Assembly (NCBI RefSeq): GCF_014652355.1
Contig: NZ_BMYQ01000003.1
Coordinates: 206,142 to 270,141, forward strand
DNA length: 64,000 nt
Direction: 5' to 3'
DNA from: Gemmobacter lanyuensis
Lineage (GTDB): Bacteria > Pseudomonadota > Alphaproteobacteria > Rhodobacterales > Rhodobacteraceae
Numbering within the stretch: position 1 is the first letter of the stretch; each line of letters opens with the position of its first letter. Of this stretch, positions 18,894 through 28,829 are shown piece by piece. Below the pieces are notes generated by a model. It did no database searches and was not told the origin of the DNA. It saw only the letters and a program-made list of their open reading frames with translations. The translations under genes and the position numbers were made by a program.

Positions 18894-19277
18894 ATGAGGA
18901 CGTTTCTGCTTGCGGTGCTGCTGATCGCATCCGGTGCTTCTGTTTCGGCCGAGGATCTTGATGCTGCGCTGACGCGGCAACTCAAGGCGCAGGGCTATGG
19001 GGGGATCGAGGTTTCCTACACCCTGCTTGGCCGTTTGCGGATCGACGCCCACAAGGGCAGCACCCGGCGTGAGATCGTTCTGAACCCGGCGACAGGCGAA
19101 ATCCTGCGGGATTATGTGACCCATGTGCCGCGCTATGCCTCGGACGGGCGGGAAAGCGAAGGCGACAGCGTGGCGTCAACCCCTGCCGCTGTGGGGGCGG
19201 TGGCAAATGGCGCGGCGCCCGAACTGATCGACCTTGGGGCGGCGGTCGAGGATGTGCGTCAGGATTCCGCCGAATGA
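18894..19277 (+). CDS. Small secreted PepSY-like protein
   Basis: 127 residues from ATG 18894 (GGAG 7 nt upstream; GTG 18891 is less likely). A signal peptide ends near SVSAED (residue 20). The core LDAALTRQLKAQGYGGIEVSYTLLGR...IVLNPATGEILRDYV looks like a PepSY fold: helix, strand, then a 'NPATGEIL' turn typical of these domains. PepSY-type proteins often act as periplasmic inhibitors or sensors. Its stop overlaps the start of the LuxR-type membrane regulator (ATGA), pointing to joint function. Confidence 0.65.
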   Translation: MRTFLLAVLLIASGASVSAEDLDAALTRQLKAQGYGGIEVSYTLLGRLRIDAHKGSTRREIVLNPATGEILRDYVTHVPRYASDGRESEGDSVASTPAAVGAVANGAAPELIDLGAAVEDVRQDSAE

Positions 19278-19858
19278 GGTTGGCCTTCCGGGGAATGGCG
19301 GGGCGCATCCGACGTAGCCGCGGGGCCATCAGCATCGGTTTGCTGCTGACGGTGCAGCTGGTCTGCGCCGCCGTTTTCATCAGCGATATCCTGTCTTCGC
19401 TGATCGGGTTCCGGTCGATCCCGATCGCTTGGGAACTGCGCGAGGTGCTGGAGATTTGCGCGGCCTTCGGGCTGCTTCTTGGGCTGGGCCTTGGCGCCTT
19501 TGCGCTGTGGCGGGTGCTGCAGGAGCGCAATGACGCGCAAGAGCGTCTGCGCCGCGCCGCGGGCGCCTTTTCGGAACTGCTGGCGGAACGCTTTGCCGAA
19601 TGGGGCCTGACCCCTGCCGAGCGGGATGTCGCGCTCTTTGCGATCAAGGGCCTGTCCACGGCTGAGATTGCCGCCTTGCGCGAAACCTCGGAGGGGACGG
19701 TGAAGGCGCAGACCAATGCGATCTATCGCAAGGCCGGTGTCAGCGGACGACCGCAGCTTCTGAGCCTGTTCATCGAGGAACTCATGCGCGACGATAGCCG
19801 CTTGCGCCCGGAAGGTGTGCCAAGCAAGGCCGAACGCAAGCTGGGTCAGGTGGCCTGA
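19274..19858 (+). CDS. Membrane-anchored LuxR-type helix-turn-helix regulator
   Basis: 194 residues. Two hydrophobic segments (about residues 18-38 and 60-83) precede a coiled-coil-like linker and a LuxR/GerE helix-turn-helix (LTPAERDVALFAIKGLSTAE to GTVKAQTNAIYRKAGVSGR, residues 112-160). No receiver or ligand-binding domain is present, so this is a one-component membrane regulator. The start overlaps the PepSY-like stop by 4 nt. A periplasmic signal may be passed by the neighbour to this protein (inferred). Its 3' end overlaps the convergent DUF2237 gene by 13 nt. Confidence 0.8.
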   Translation: MRLAFRGMAGRIRRSRGAISIGLLLTVQLVCAAVFISDILSSLIGFRSIPIAWELREVLEICAAFGLLLGLGLGAFALWRVLQERNDAQERLRRAAGAFSELLAERFAEWGLTPAERDVALFAIKGLSTAEIAALRETSEGTVKAQTNAIYRKAGVSGRPQLLSLFIEELMRDDSRLRPEGVPSKAERKLGQVA

Positions 19859-20235
19859 GGCGCATCATCCGCGTATTGGCGCAGGATCGACAGGGGCACC
19901 ACGTCCAGCGTGCGGATATGGGTGGCGGCAAGGCGGATGCGGGGGGCCGCGCCCTCTTCATGCGCCTGCAGGAAGCGCGCGGCGCAGAGGCACCAGCTGT
20001 CCCCGGCCTTCAGCCCTGCAAAGCCGAATTCCGGACGGGGCGTTGACAGGTCATTGCCCAGATATTTCGACATCGCGAGGAATTCCTCGGTCATCACCGC
20101 GCAGACGGTGTGCCGCCCGACATCGGCGGGGCCGGTATCGCAACATCCGTTGCGCCAGAACCCGGTCATCGGCCGGGTCGAGCAGCTGTCAAGCGGCCCG
20201 CCCAAGACGTTCACGGATGCGTCCTTCTCAGCCAT
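19846..20235 (-). CDS. DUF2237 family protein
   Basis: 129 residues. The family pattern is clear: NVLGGPLDSCS, TGFWRNGCCDTG, AVMTEEFLAMSKYLGNDLSTP and WCLCAARFLQA. The family is conserved but has no established function; the conserved cysteines are intact. It starts 8 nt inside the end of the serine hydrolase gene, suggesting translational coupling, and its own 3' end overlaps the convergent regulator gene. Confidence 0.88.
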   Translation of the reverse strand: MAEKDASVNVLGGPLDSCSTRPMTGFWRNGCCDTGPADVGRHTVCAVMTEEFLAMSKYLGNDLSTPRPEFGFAGLKAGDSWCLCAARFLQAHEEGAAPRIRLAATHIRTLDVVPLSILRQYADDAPQAT

Positions 20236-21391
20236 CCTGGGCCTCCAATGCGGCGGTAAGGGTGCGGAACATGCGGATATTCTGCGCCTCGACCCCCGGT
20301 TCGGTAAAGCCCCGGTCGGCAGAATTTACTGCAATCGTCACGCCTGCGCGGCGATTGACATAAAGGAACTGCCCGTAAACCCCTTGGGCCAGAAATTCGC
20401 CGGATTCGGCATTCTGCGGGATCCACCATTGATAGCCATAGCCCATCTTCCCGGGGGGCGTGTTGGCCTGCGGGCGGGTGGATTGGTCCACCCAATCGGC
20501 CGGCACGATCTGGCGGGTGCCGATGCGGCCATGCAGGCGGAACAGCTCTCCCAGCCGGGCATAATCGCGGGTTATCATGTTCAGCCCACCCAGCACGAAG
20601 GGTTCGCCCAGACCGTCGGTCAGGTAATAGGGTTCGCTTTCCAGACCCAGCGGCTGGACGATCCGTTCCGACATCAGGTCAACGATGCCGCGCCCGGTGG
20701 CCCCCCGGATCACCATGCCAAGGATATGGGTGTCGATGGACACATAGGTCCAGGTCGTGCCGGGGGCGGTGCTGCGGGCGGTCAGCCCGGCGGCAAAGTC
20801 ATCCATTGATCCGCCAAGGGCCAGAACCCTGCCCATGCGGTTGATATCGCTTGAAAACTTGAGGTAATCCTCATCAAAGGCCACGCCCGAGGTCATATTG
20901 GCAACCTGCCGCACCGTGGCGCCTTCATAGGCCGATCCGCGCAGGGCAGGGACATAGGTTTCGACCGGCTGGTCCAGATCCAGTTGCCCATCGGCAATCA
21001 GGGTGCCCATCAGCGCGGACAGAAAGCTTTTCGCCACCGACCAGCTGATGCGCCGGTCCATCGGGCCCGTGCCAAGGCCATAGCTTTCGTGGCGGATTTC
21101 CCCGTTCCGAAGCACCACCAGCGCCCCGACGCTGCGCTGGCCGATCCAGTCCTGTGCCTCTGGCGGCAGGGTGAGGGGCTTTCCTGCGGGCAGGGGAAGC
21201 GCCGGCCCCTTGCCGCGCGGCACAGGGACCGAAAGGAAGGCCGCGTCCATATGGCTGAAGTTCTGCACGATGCGGTCCTGATCGAACAGCGTCAGCACGG
21301 CATGCAGCCGCAAGATATCCTCGCGCTTCCACAGCCCCAGCGCGAGGAGCAGGATCAGCACAACTCCGAGAGCTTTGAGCAGGCGGCGCAT
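20228..21391 (-). CDS. Beta-lactamase-like serine hydrolase (class C fold), membrane anchored
   Basis: 387 residues from ATG 21391 (AAGG 6 nt upstream; ATG 21397 touches the ribosome site). An N-terminal membrane anchor (LLKALGVVLILLLALGLW) precedes the catalytic domain with SVAKSFLSAL (SxxK nucleophile and lysine) near residue 130 and the YVSIDTHILG region supplying the tyrosine. Members are esterases, amidases or penicillin-binding-like enzymes outside the inner membrane. DUF2237 is encoded just downstream. The substrate is unknown. Confidence 0.85.
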   Translation of the reverse strand: MRRLLKALGVVLILLLALGLWKREDILRLHAVLTLFDQDRIVQNFSHMDAAFLSVPVPRGKGPALPLPAGKPLTLPPEAQDWIGQRSVGALVVLRNGEIRHESYGLGTGPMDRRISWSVAKSFLSALMGTLIADGQLDLDQPVETYVPALRGSAYEGATVRQVANMTSGVAFDEDYLKFSSDINRMGRVLALGGSMDDFAAGLTARSTAPGTTWTYVSIDTHILGMVIRGATGRGIVDLMSERIVQPLGLESEPYYLTDGLGEPFVLGGLNMITRDYARLGELFRLHGRIGTRQIVPADWVDQSTRPQANTPPGKMGYGYQWWIPQNAESGEFLAQGVYGQFLYVNRRAGVTIAVNSADRGFTEPGVEAQNIRMFRTLTAALEAQDG

Positions 21392-21404
21392 GGTCATCCT
21401 TCCG

Positions 21405-22127
21405 TCAGCGGAACTTGTCGGCGAGCTTTTGCAGCGCGCTGCGCGGGTCGGCGGGGGCATCGGCTTCGGGCTTGGCCGGGGCGGGTTTCGCCATGGGCTT
21501 TGCTTCGGGCGCCTTTGGGGCGGCCCCTTCCGGCCGCGCCGTCCCCGTCGAGGGGCGCGGGGGCGCGGTACGCAACGCCACGGCATTCAGAAAGCGCGCC
21601 GAATCGTCCGCCGCAAGATCGCCCGCCCCGTCCGAGATGCCGCGCAGCAGATCCTCCAGCCAGTCCTGATCGGCCTTGCCGAAATCATGCAGCACATAGG
21701 CCGCCACGGCATCCTTGTGGCCGGGGTGGCCGATGCCCAGACGCAGGCGGTGGTAAGCCTCGCCGATATGGGCGTGGATCGACCGCAGCCCGTTATGGCC
21801 CGCATGGCCGCCGCCTGTCTTGACCCGGATCTTGCCGGGGGCAAGGTCAAGCTCATCATGAAAAACGGTCACATCGGCGGGGGTCAGCTTGTGAAAGCGC
21901 AGCGCCTCGCCCACCGATTGCCCCGAGAGGTTCATGAAGGTTTCGGGCTTCAGCAGGATCACCTTTTCCGATCCGAAGCGGCCTTCCGACACCAGCCCCT
22001 GAAACCCCTTGCGCCAGGGGCCAAAGCCGTGGTCGGCAGCGATGCGGTCCAGCGCCATGAAGCCGATGTTGTGGCGGTTGCCGGCGTATTTTGGACCGGG
22101 GTTGCCCAGACCCACCCATAGTTTCAT
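21405..22127 (-). CDS. pth: Peptidyl-tRNA hydrolase
   Basis: 240 residues from ATG 22127 (GAGAGG upstream). [22 protein letters not shown], the catalytic histidine in [26 protein letters not shown] and [12 protein letters not shown] are the Pth signatures. It frees tRNA from stalled peptidyl-tRNA. A proline/alanine-rich C-terminal tail of about 50 residues (from residue 190) extends beyond the enzyme core. It is usually next to rplY; here two opposite-strand genes lie between them. Confidence 0.96.
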   Translation of the reverse strand: MKLWVGLGNPGPKYAGNRHNIGFMALDRIAADHGFGPWRKGFQGLVSEGRFGSEKVILLKPETFMNLSGQSVGEALRFHKLTPADVTVFHDELDLAPGKIRVKTGGGHAGHNGLRSIHAHIGEAYHRLRLGIGHPGHKDAVAAYVLHDFGKADQDWLEDLLRGISDGAGDLAADDSARFLNAVALRTAPPRPSTGTARPEGAAPKAPEAKPMAKPAPAKPEADAPADPRSALQKLADKFR

Positions 22128-22292
22128 GCGGCACCTCTCTCGCGTCTTGACCTTGGTCCCTTCTGCCGCGATTTTGACCGCGATGCCAGACAGCACGCAA
22201 GCCTCCCGCGGACCATCCAGCCATCATCTCCCGGTTGACGGGGCGTCACACCCGGGACACTCTGGCCCGAAATCGCGGTTCTGGGGGGCAGG

Positions 22293-23267
22293 GTGCGCGC
22301 CACGGTTGTCTGTTCCATGCGTAACGAAGGCCCGTTCATCGTGGAATGGGTGGCATGGTATCGGATGCTGGGCTTCACCGATGTCCTCATCATCACCAAT
22401 GATTGCACCGATCAGTCGCCGCAGCTTTTGGCTGCGCTGGCGGCGGCGGGCTGGGTCACGCATCTGGATTGCCCGGTTTTGCCGGGGGAAAAGGTGGTGG
22501 GGCCGAAGCTGCGGTTGGCGCGGGCGCATCCGCTGGTCAAACGCGCCGATTGGGTGCTGGTCTGTGATGTCGATGAATTTCTGGTGGTGCATCACGGGCA
22601 GGGGCGGCTGGCCGATCTGATCGCCGTGGCACCCGATGCGTTGGCGATTGCGGTGAACTGGCGGGTCTTCGGCACTTCCGGGCGGCAGCTGTGGGAGGAC
22701 GGGCTGACCCATCGGCACTTCCTGCGGGCGGGGCCGACGCGGAACTGGATTTCGCGCTGGATCAAGGTGCTCCATCGCGCGCCCCGTGCCTTTCGTGCGC
22801 TGGGGGAACACGGGCCGCGGGGGCTTGACCCCGCAAAGGCCGCCCCGCCCCTGCATATGGTGAATGCCGATGGGGTGGTCGTGCCGGATTGGGGCGCCGA
22901 TCAGCCCTATCTGCGGATGCTGCCGCCCGAGCTGGTCACCCATCAGGGCGCGCAGATGAACCATTACATGCTGCGGTCCGAGGAAAGCTGGGGCCTGAAA
23001 CGCGGCACGCCTTCGGCCGTGCAGGGGGCGGATCGCTATAACGACAGTTATTACCGATCCACCAACCGCAATGAACAGCAGGACCTTTCGGCCCTTCGGC
23101 ATGAGGCGGCGTTTGACGCCATCCATGCCCGCGCCATGGCCCTGCCGGGGGTGGCGCGTCTGCATCACCTGTGCTGTGCCGATTATGCGGCCCGTCTCGC
23201 CCAGGCTGCGGGGCGCACCGCGCAAGAAGATCCGCGCTGGCAGCATCATATGGCCCGTGCAGGCTAG
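22293..23267 (+). CDS. Glycosyltransferase family 2-like protein
   Basis: 324 residues from GTG 22293; this start is needed to keep the first strand ([20 protein letters not shown]). The DxD-type metal site is [10 protein letters not shown] near residue 94. [18 protein letters not shown] is common to a GT2/GT92-like group in alphaproteobacteria that often acts on surface polysaccharide. No polysaccharide genes surround it. It is divergent from pth and followed by a chemoreceptor gene. Confidence 0.82.
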   Translation: MRATVVCSMRNEGPFIVEWVAWYRMLGFTDVLIITNDCTDQSPQLLAALAAAGWVTHLDCPVLPGEKVVGPKLRLARAHPLVKRADWVLVCDVDEFLVVHHGQGRLADLIAVAPDALAIAVNWRVFGTSGRQLWEDGLTHRHFLRAGPTRNWISRWIKVLHRAPRAFRALGEHGPRGLDPAKAAPPLHMVNADGVVVPDWGADQPYLRMLPPELVTHQGAQMNHYMLRSEESWGLKRGTPSAVQGADRYNDSYYRSTNRNEQQDLSALRHEAAFDAIHARAMALPGVARLHHLCCADYAARLAQAAGRTAQEDPRWQHHMARAG

Positions 23268-23377
23268 GCCCATACGAAGGCAGATCCGCCCCCATCCGTT
23301 CAGGGCCTAACACCCCATCCCTGCCCGTCCGTTGGGACAGAGGCGCAGACCATGCCGTCGCAGCCTCAGGGACCCAG

Positions 23378-25018
23378 ATGACCGATCACACCGACACCGC
23401 CCAAGCGGCTTCCGCCCGCACCGATGCCCAATCTCCGCCGCCGGGCGGCTTTGGCATCTCGCTCAAGACCAAGATCATCGGCGCGGCGATCCTTCTGAGT
23501 GTCATTCTCGTGGCCATGGGTCTGATCAGCTATGAACGTTTCGGGGAAATCCGCCAGAATACGCGCGCCATCGTTCAGCAGAACCTGCCCCGCATGGCCG
23601 AAGCCGCGCGCCTCGATCTGGCGCAGCAGGAAATCCAGACGCTGATCCGCGATTATGCACTGCGCCCCGACGCCACCACACGCAAGCCGGTGCAGAACCA
23701 GATCGATGACCTGCGCAAGGAACAGCAGATCCGCCTGACCCATGCGCGCGACGGCGCGACCGCCGCCTCGATGAAGCTGCTGGATGAATACGCGGCCAAG
23801 ACGGCACAGATCAACGCGCTGATCGACGGGATCTTCGCCGCCGACAAGAACGCCACGGCAGCGGGCTCTGCCGCCACAGGCATCCTGCAAGAGGGCAAGC
23901 TGGCCGCGCTTGCGACCGAGATCAAGGACATTGCCACCCGTCTGGGCCAGGAAGAGCGTTTGCAGGCGCAGCGCATGGCCAAGGCATCGGAAACCATTTT
24001 CTGGCAGGTCATGGCACTGCTGCGCAATTTTGTCATCGCCGGTGTGGCAGGGGCCTTTGCGGCAGGGATCTGGATCATGGTCAGTCTGACGCGGGGTCTG
24101 CGCGCGACCGGGCAGCTCAGCGCCTCGGTCGCCGAGGGCAATCTGCTGGTGGCGCCCCGCCTGCGCGGGAATGATGAGATGACGGCATTGCTCGGCAACA
24201 TGAACCGCATGGTCCTTGCGATGCGGAGCGTGGTGGCGGATGTGGCCCAGGGGGTCGGTTCGGTCACGGGCGGGGCCTCGGAAATGGCGCAGACCTCGAC
24301 CGCGCTCAGCACGACCGCGCGGGTGCAGTCGGTGGCGATCGAGCGGGCCTCAAGCTCGATCGAGGAGATTGCGGCCAATATCTCTGAAACCGCGCGCAAT
24401 GCCTCGGTCACGGAGGAAGCCGCCCATCGGGCTGTGGGCGTGGCGCAAGAGGCGGGCACCACCGTGGCCGCCGCCGCAACCGCCATGCAATCCATCGCCG
24501 AGAAGATCAGCTTCGTGCAGGAAATCGCGCGGCAGACCGACCTTCTGGCGCTGAATGCCGCGGTCGAGGCGGCACGCGCCGGGGAACATGGTCGGGGATT
24601 TGCCGTCGTCGCGGCCGAGGTGCGCAAGCTTTCCGAACGCAGCCAGGAGGCCGCCTCGGACATCGACCGGCTGTCGCGCGATACCGTCCGCACCGCGACC
24701 GGCGCGAATGACCTGCTGCGCCATGTCGTGACCGAAATCGAAACCACCGCCCGCCTTGTGGCCCAGATCACGCGCGCCAGTCACGAGATGGCGCAGGGCG
24801 TGGGCGAAATCACGCAGGTTGTGCATCAGATCGACCGCAGCGCGCAGGATAATTCGCGTGTCGCCCAACATCTGTCCGAAGCTGCGGCCCAGCTGGCCGA
24901 CCAGGCCGGACGGTTGACGGGGGCGGTCAGCTTCTTCCGTCTGGAGGCCCAGCCCGAGCCCGCATCCGAAGCCGAGCTTGCGGGCGATGCCACACCTTCC
25001 ATCGCGCAGGCGGCATGA
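23378..25018 (+). CDS. Methyl-accepting chemotaxis protein
   Basis: 546 residues from ATG 23378 (AGGGA upstream). Membrane helix 1 about residues 30-52, a roughly 150-residue periplasmic helical domain, membrane helix 2 about 208-228, a HAMP segment, then the signalling domain with the invariant hairpin tip [20 protein letters not shown] near residue 390. It senses a periplasmic ligand and controls CheA. No che genes are nearby, so it is an orphan receptor. The C-terminus lacks a clear CheR-docking pentapeptide. Confidence 0.94.
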   Translation: MTDHTDTAQAASARTDAQSPPPGGFGISLKTKIIGAAILLSVILVAMGLISYERFGEIRQNTRAIVQQNLPRMAEAARLDLAQQEIQTLIRDYALRPDATTRKPVQNQIDDLRKEQQIRLTHARDGATAASMKLLDEYAAKTAQINALIDGIFAADKNATAAGSAATGILQEGKLAALATEIKDIATRLGQEERLQAQRMAKASETIFWQVMALLRNFVIAGVAGAFAAGIWIMVSLTRGLRATGQLSASVAEGNLLVAPRLRGNDEMTALLGNMNRMVLAMRSVVADVAQGVGSVTGGASEMAQTSTALSTTARVQSVAIERASSSIEEIAANISETARNASVTEEAAHRAVGVAQEAGTTVAAAATAMQSIAEKISFVQEIARQTDLLALNAAVEAARAGEHGRGFAVVAAEVRKLSERSQEAASDIDRLSRDTVRTATGANDLLRHVVTEIETTARLVAQITRASHEMAQGVGEITQVVHQIDRSAQDNSRVAQHLSEAAAQLADQAGRLTGAVSFFRLEAQPEPASEAELAGDATPSIAQAA

Positions 25019-25037
25019 GCCGCTGCCAATACAAAGA

Positions 25038-25069
25038 AAAACGCGGCGAGGTTGCCCCCGCCGCGTTTT
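25038..25069. terminator. Bidirectional terminator between chemoreceptor gene and rplY
   Basis: AAAACGCGGCG and CGCCGCGTTTT form an 11-bp stem with a 10-nt loop, giving a T-run on both strands between two convergent genes. Confidence 0.88.
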
Positions 25070-25088
25070 CATCTGTCTGGTGACAGGA

Positions 25089-25676
25089 TCACTCTTCCGC
25101 GACGATGCCCGACGGAGCCGTGATATTGGCGATCACGAAGTTCCGGTCGATGGTCGGCTTGGCGCCGTTCGGCAGGGTGACGTCATTGATGTGGATGACA
25201 TCGCCGAAGGTCTTGCCGGTCAGGTCCACGACGATTTCGTTCGGGATGTCCGAAGCCAGCACTTCCAGTTCCACTTCCGGACGCACGACGGTCAGGGTGC
25301 CGCCACGCTTCAGGCCCGGAGCCGCATCATGGTTGATGAAGGTCACGTGGATGAACAGGTTGATGCGGCTGTCGTCATGCAGGCGCATGAAGTCGATGTG
25401 GGTCGGCAGGTCCTTGACCACATCGCGCTGAACGCCGCGGCACACGACGTGCACGTCCGGCTGGCCTTCAACCTTCAGGTTGAACAGGGTCGAGAGGAAC
25501 CGGCCCTGACGCAGGCGCTTCAGCAGCGCGTTGTAGTTCATGTTGATGGCGACCGGCTCTTGCTTGTCCCCATAAACGATGCCCGGTACGTAGCCCGCAC
25601 GGCGAGCTTGACGAGCGGCCCCCTTGCCCGTCCCCGTCCGCACCACGGCCTGAAGATCTTCGATCTCGCGTGCCAT
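25089..25676 (-). CDS. rplY: 50S ribosomal protein L25 / general stress protein Ctc
   Basis: 195 residues from ATG 25676 (AAGGAG upstream). The N-terminal L25 domain binds 5S rRNA ([20 protein letters not shown]), and the C-terminal beta domain of the Ctc type extends to residue 195 ([16 protein letters not shown], with an acidic end). The longer frame to 25868 has no ribosome site. Confidence 0.95.
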   Translation of the reverse strand: MAREIEDLQAVVRTGTGKGAARQARRAGYVPGIVYGDKQEPVAINMNYNALLKRLRQGRFLSTLFNLKVEGQPDVHVVCRGVQRDVVKDLPTHIDFMRLHDDSRINLFIHVTFINHDAAPGLKRGGTLTVVRPEVELEVLASDIPNEIVVDLTGKTFGDVIHINDVTLPNGAKPTIDRNFVIANITAPSGIVAEE

Positions 25677-25736
25677 AGGTAATCTCCTTTTGTTGCACTG
25701 TCCGCCATCCTCCAAGGGTGCATGACGGATCGGGGG

Positions 25737-25766
25737 GCTATAGCGGGGATTCGGGGCCAGAGACAA
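25737..25766 (-). promoter_or_regulatory. Candidate promoter for rplY
   Basis: On the minus strand TTGTCT (25766-25761) and TATAGC (25742-25737) are 18 nt apart and 61 nt before the rplY ATG. The -10 matches the one before purC. Confidence 0.45.
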
Positions 25767-25908
25767 GCAGAAACTGCCATAAAACACTGGAAAACCGGCC
25801 CGGTTTCGGGGCGGTTTCGGGGTGTCGGCCATGGCAAAGCCCGTGTCGGGGGCGGGCGGGCGCGGCAAGGCCGGGACGGCTAGCTATGCAGGGGATAAGG
25901 AGCCCCTC

Positions 25909-27048
25909 ATGCTGTCGCCCCGTCTTGTCCTTCTGGCCCGTGCGCCCCTTGCCGCCTTTGCCGCAATGGGCATCTTGTGGGGAGGGTTTGCGGCCGTGCT
26001 GCCCGATCTGAAAGCGCAGCTGGGGGTGGCCGAGGCGCAGCTGGGCCTTCTGATGCTGATGACGCCGCTGGCCGCGGTCTTGGCCATGCTGGTGGCACCC
26101 GCGGTGGGGGCGGGGCTGGGGCGGCTGGCGCTGCCCGGTGCGGCCTTTGCCATGGCGCTGGCCTTTGCGGGGCCGGGGCAGGTGCACTGGCTCTGGCTCT
26201 TTCCGCCGATGATGATGCTCTGCGGGGCGGCGACGGGGCTGACCGATGTGCTGATGAATGCCCGCGTGGCGGCGCTGGAGGGGCGGCATGGCCTGCATCT
26301 GATGACGCTGTGCCACGCGGCCTATTCCTTCGGCTATGCGGCGGGCGCGCTTGGCACCGGGGCGATGCGCGATGCGGCCTGGCCCCCGGCGGCGGTGCTG
26401 GGGGGCGGGGCGCTGGTGGCCGGGGTGCTGGCAGCACTGACCTTTGAACGTGACGGCCGCATCGACGGCCTGGCCCGGCCTGAAAAGGGGGCGGGGGGCC
26501 TTGGTCTGGGGCCGGTGATTGGCGGGGCCATCATCCTTGTGGCCTTCCTGACTGAAAATGCCGCCGAAAACTGGTCGGCGCTGCATATCGAGAAGACGCT
26601 GGGCGGCAGCCCGGCCCAAGGTGCGGCAGGTCCGGCGGCGCTGGCGCTGACCATGGGGGTGGCGCGGCTGGTGGGGCAGGGGCTGGTGACCCGGCTTCGG
26701 CCCGCGCGGGTGCTGGCGGGCGGGGCGGTGCTTTCGGCCTGCGGGGCGCTGACCGCGGCGGCAGCAACCAGCCCCGGCATGGCGCAGATCGCCTTTGTGA
26801 TCATGGGGTTGGGGTCATCGGTCATCGCCCCCACGGCTTTTTCGCTGGTGGGCGAACGCGCCGCGCCGGAGGCCCGCGCTCGCGCCGTGGCCCGTGCTAC
26901 GCTTTACGGCTATTTCGGCTATTTCTTCGGCCCGCCCATGCTGGGCTTTCTTGCGGGGGCCTTCGGGCTCAGGGCGGCGTTCGTCTTTGCCGCCCTGCTG
27001 CTTGCGCTGGTGTCGGTGCTGGCGCCGCTGATGGTGCGGCGGCGCTGA
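25909..27048 (+). CDS. Major facilitator superfamily transporter
   Basis: 379 residues from ATG 25909 (AAGGAG 6 nt upstream). Roughly twelve hydrophobic segments in two six-helix halves, with a charged central loop (ERDGRIDGLARPEKG). The second half contains GLGSSVIAPTAFSLVGERA. The pattern resembles the small sugar/drug exporter branch related to FucP/YbjJ. Cargo is unknown. It converges on the hydroxyacid oxidase gene with a 4-nt gap. Confidence 0.85.
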   Translation: MLSPRLVLLARAPLAAFAAMGILWGGFAAVLPDLKAQLGVAEAQLGLLMLMTPLAAVLAMLVAPAVGAGLGRLALPGAAFAMALAFAGPGQVHWLWLFPPMMMLCGAATGLTDVLMNARVAALEGRHGLHLMTLCHAAYSFGYAAGALGTGAMRDAAWPPAAVLGGGALVAGVLAALTFERDGRIDGLARPEKGAGGLGLGPVIGGAIILVAFLTENAAENWSALHIEKTLGGSPAQGAAGPAALALTMGVARLVGQGLVTRLRPARVLAGGAVLSACGALTAAAATSPGMAQIAFVIMGLGSSVIAPTAFSLVGERAAPEARARAVARATLYGYFGYFFGPPMLGFLAGAFGLRAAFVFAALLLALVSVLAPLMVRRR

Positions 27049-27052
27049 AGGG

Positions 27053-28216
27053 TCAGGCCCACTCGCCTTCAAAATCTTTGGGCACCAAAAGGTTGTGCGC
27101 GCCAAGATTGGCAATGTCGCGTTCCCCGCACAGCGCCATGGTGATGTCGAGCTCTTTCTTCATCACCTCCAGCGCCTTGGTCACGCCCGCCTGTCCCATG
27201 GCGCCAAGCCCATAGATATAGGCCCGCCCGATCATCGCCGCGTCTGCCCCGAGCGCGAGCGCCTTGAGCACGTCCTGACCCGACCGGATGCCGCTGTCGA
27301 TCCAGATTTCGGTCTGGCCCTTCACCGCCCGCACGATCGAGGGCAGGATGCGGATCGACGACAGCGCCCCATCCAGCTGCCGGCCCCCGTGGTTGCTGAC
27401 CACGATCGCGTCGGCGCCGAAATCGGCGGCGCGGCGCGCATCTTCCGCATCCAGAATACCCTTCAGGATCAGCTTGCCGCCCCATTTCTCGCGGATGCGT
27501 TCGATCTTGGACCAGTCGAGCTTGGGGTCGAACTGTTCGTTGGTCCAGCTCGACAGGGATGACAGATCGCCCACGCCCTTGGCATGACCCACGATATTGC
27601 CAAAGGTATGGCGCTTGGTGCCCAGCATCCCGAGGCACCAGCGCGGCTTGGTCGCCATATTGACGATATTGGTCAGCGTCAGCCTGGGCGGTGCGGAAAG
27701 CCCGTTCTTCAGATCCTTGTGCCGCTGGCCAAGGATTTGCAGATCCAGCGTCAGCACCAGTGCCGAACAGCCTGCCCGCCGGGCGCGTTCGATGATGGCA
27801 TCGACAAATTCCTCATCCTGCATGACGTAAAGCTGGAACCAGAAGGGCTTGGTCGTATGGGCGGCCACGTCCTCGATGGAACAGATCGACATGGTGGACA
27901 GGGTGAAGGGCACGCCGAAGGCCTCGGCCGCGCGGGCTGCCTTGATCTCGCCATCGGCGGATTGCATGCCGGTAAACCCCACGGGCGCCAGCGCGACCGG
28001 CATGGTCACGGGTTGCCCCAGCATCTTCCCCGCCACGACGCGATCCGACATATCGACCGCCACCTTTTGGCGAAGACGGATCTTGCTGAAATCGCTGACG
28101 TTTTCGCGGAAAGTCTGTTCGGTATAGCTGCCCGATTCCGCATAATCATAGAACATCCGCGGGACGCGGCGCGCGTGCAGCCGTTTCAGATCTTCAATGC
28201 AGGTGATGACGGTCAT
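27053..28216 (-). CDS. lldD: FMN-dependent alpha-hydroxyacid dehydrogenase (L-lactate dehydrogenase-like)
   Basis: 387 residues from ATG 28216 (GGAGG upstream). The TIM-barrel FMN enzyme motifs are in order: FYDYAESGSYTE, ALAPVGFTGM, STMSICSIEDVA, WFQLYVM, LTLDLQILGQR, the catalytic VSNHGGRQLDG (His and Arg), and the FMN-phosphate site DSGIRSGQDVLKALALGADA. It oxidises L-lactate or a similar 2-hydroxyacid to the 2-oxoacid, probably passing electrons to the membrane chain. Exact substrate is unproven. Confidence 0.9.
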   Translation of the reverse strand: MTVITCIEDLKRLHARRVPRMFYDYAESGSYTEQTFRENVSDFSKIRLRQKVAVDMSDRVVAGKMLGQPVTMPVALAPVGFTGMQSADGEIKAARAAEAFGVPFTLSTMSICSIEDVAAHTTKPFWFQLYVMQDEEFVDAIIERARRAGCSALVLTLDLQILGQRHKDLKNGLSAPPRLTLTNIVNMATKPRWCLGMLGTKRHTFGNIVGHAKGVGDLSSLSSWTNEQFDPKLDWSKIERIREKWGGKLILKGILDAEDARRAADFGADAIVVSNHGGRQLDGALSSIRILPSIVRAVKGQTEIWIDSGIRSGQDVLKALALGADAAMIGRAYIYGLGAMGQAGVTKALEVMKKELDITMALCGERDIANLGAHNLLVPKDFEGEWA

Positions 28217-28334
28217 GGGCGGAAACCTCCAATTTGGTTTGAGTTTCTTACCAATATCGCGTGTTTTCTGCAATGCGGCCTTTCGCGTCCATGGAAAAAG
28301 CCCTCGCCGGGGGGGGCGGGGGCCTTGATCGGGG

Positions 28335-28802
28335 TCAGCCGGTGAAACGGGCCTTCATGGCCTGCCGTCGTTCCTGACTGGCTGGGGGCCAGAGGTCGCG
28401 CAGGCTGTAATAGCCCTCAAATTCTGGCACCCGCGGGTCGGGGGCGACCCAGGGCAGGCGGGTCGAGGTGAAGATATGCACATCCGGCGGGCAGGTTTCG
28501 GGATGGTCCAGGGTGCCCACCCGCACGAAAGCCGCAGCCCGCCCTGCGCCCGCGTAATGGCTGAAGACTGCCACTCGGCAAGTCGGGCAGCGCGCGATCT
28601 CTTGTCCCTGACCCGAGGCCGAGGGGAGGCGCACCATCTCGACCGGGCCGGTCACCTCCAGCCGGTCGCGTTCGATGATCGCATTCAGCGCGAAGGCCGA
28701 TCCGGTTTCACGCTGGCACCAGCTGCAATGGCAGGCATGGACGAACATGGGCCGGTCCTGAAGGCGATAACGGATTGCGCCGCAGGTGCATCCTCCCTCC
28801 AT
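28335..28802 (-). CDS. GFA (glutathione-dependent formaldehyde-activating enzyme-like) family protein
   Basis: 155 residues from ATG 28802 (GGAG 7 nt upstream; ATG 28808 is too close to it). The zinc-binding pattern is complete: GGCTCGAIRY, CHCSWCQRETGSAF and CPTCRVAVF, typical of the Mss4-like beta-tent fold of GFA proteins. Function in most members is unknown. It follows murD by 27 nt on the same strand and may share its transcript. Confidence 0.9.
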   Translation of the reverse strand: MEGGCTCGAIRYRLQDRPMFVHACHCSWCQRETGSAFALNAIIERDRLEVTGPVEMVRLPSASGQGQEIARCPTCRVAVFSHYAGAGRAAAFVRVGTLDHPETCPPDVHIFTSTRLPWVAPDPRVPEFEGYYSLRDLWPPASQERRQAMKARFTG

Positions 28803-28829
28803 GGTCATTCTCCTTTATCCGGGGCCGGG

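Noticed and set aside
28229..28254. Inverted repeats CCAATTTGG and TTGGT-N11-ACCAA before the hydroxyacid oxidase gene
   Set aside because: They resemble GntR-type operators loosely, but the arms are short and overlap the ribosome site area; too weak to list as a site.
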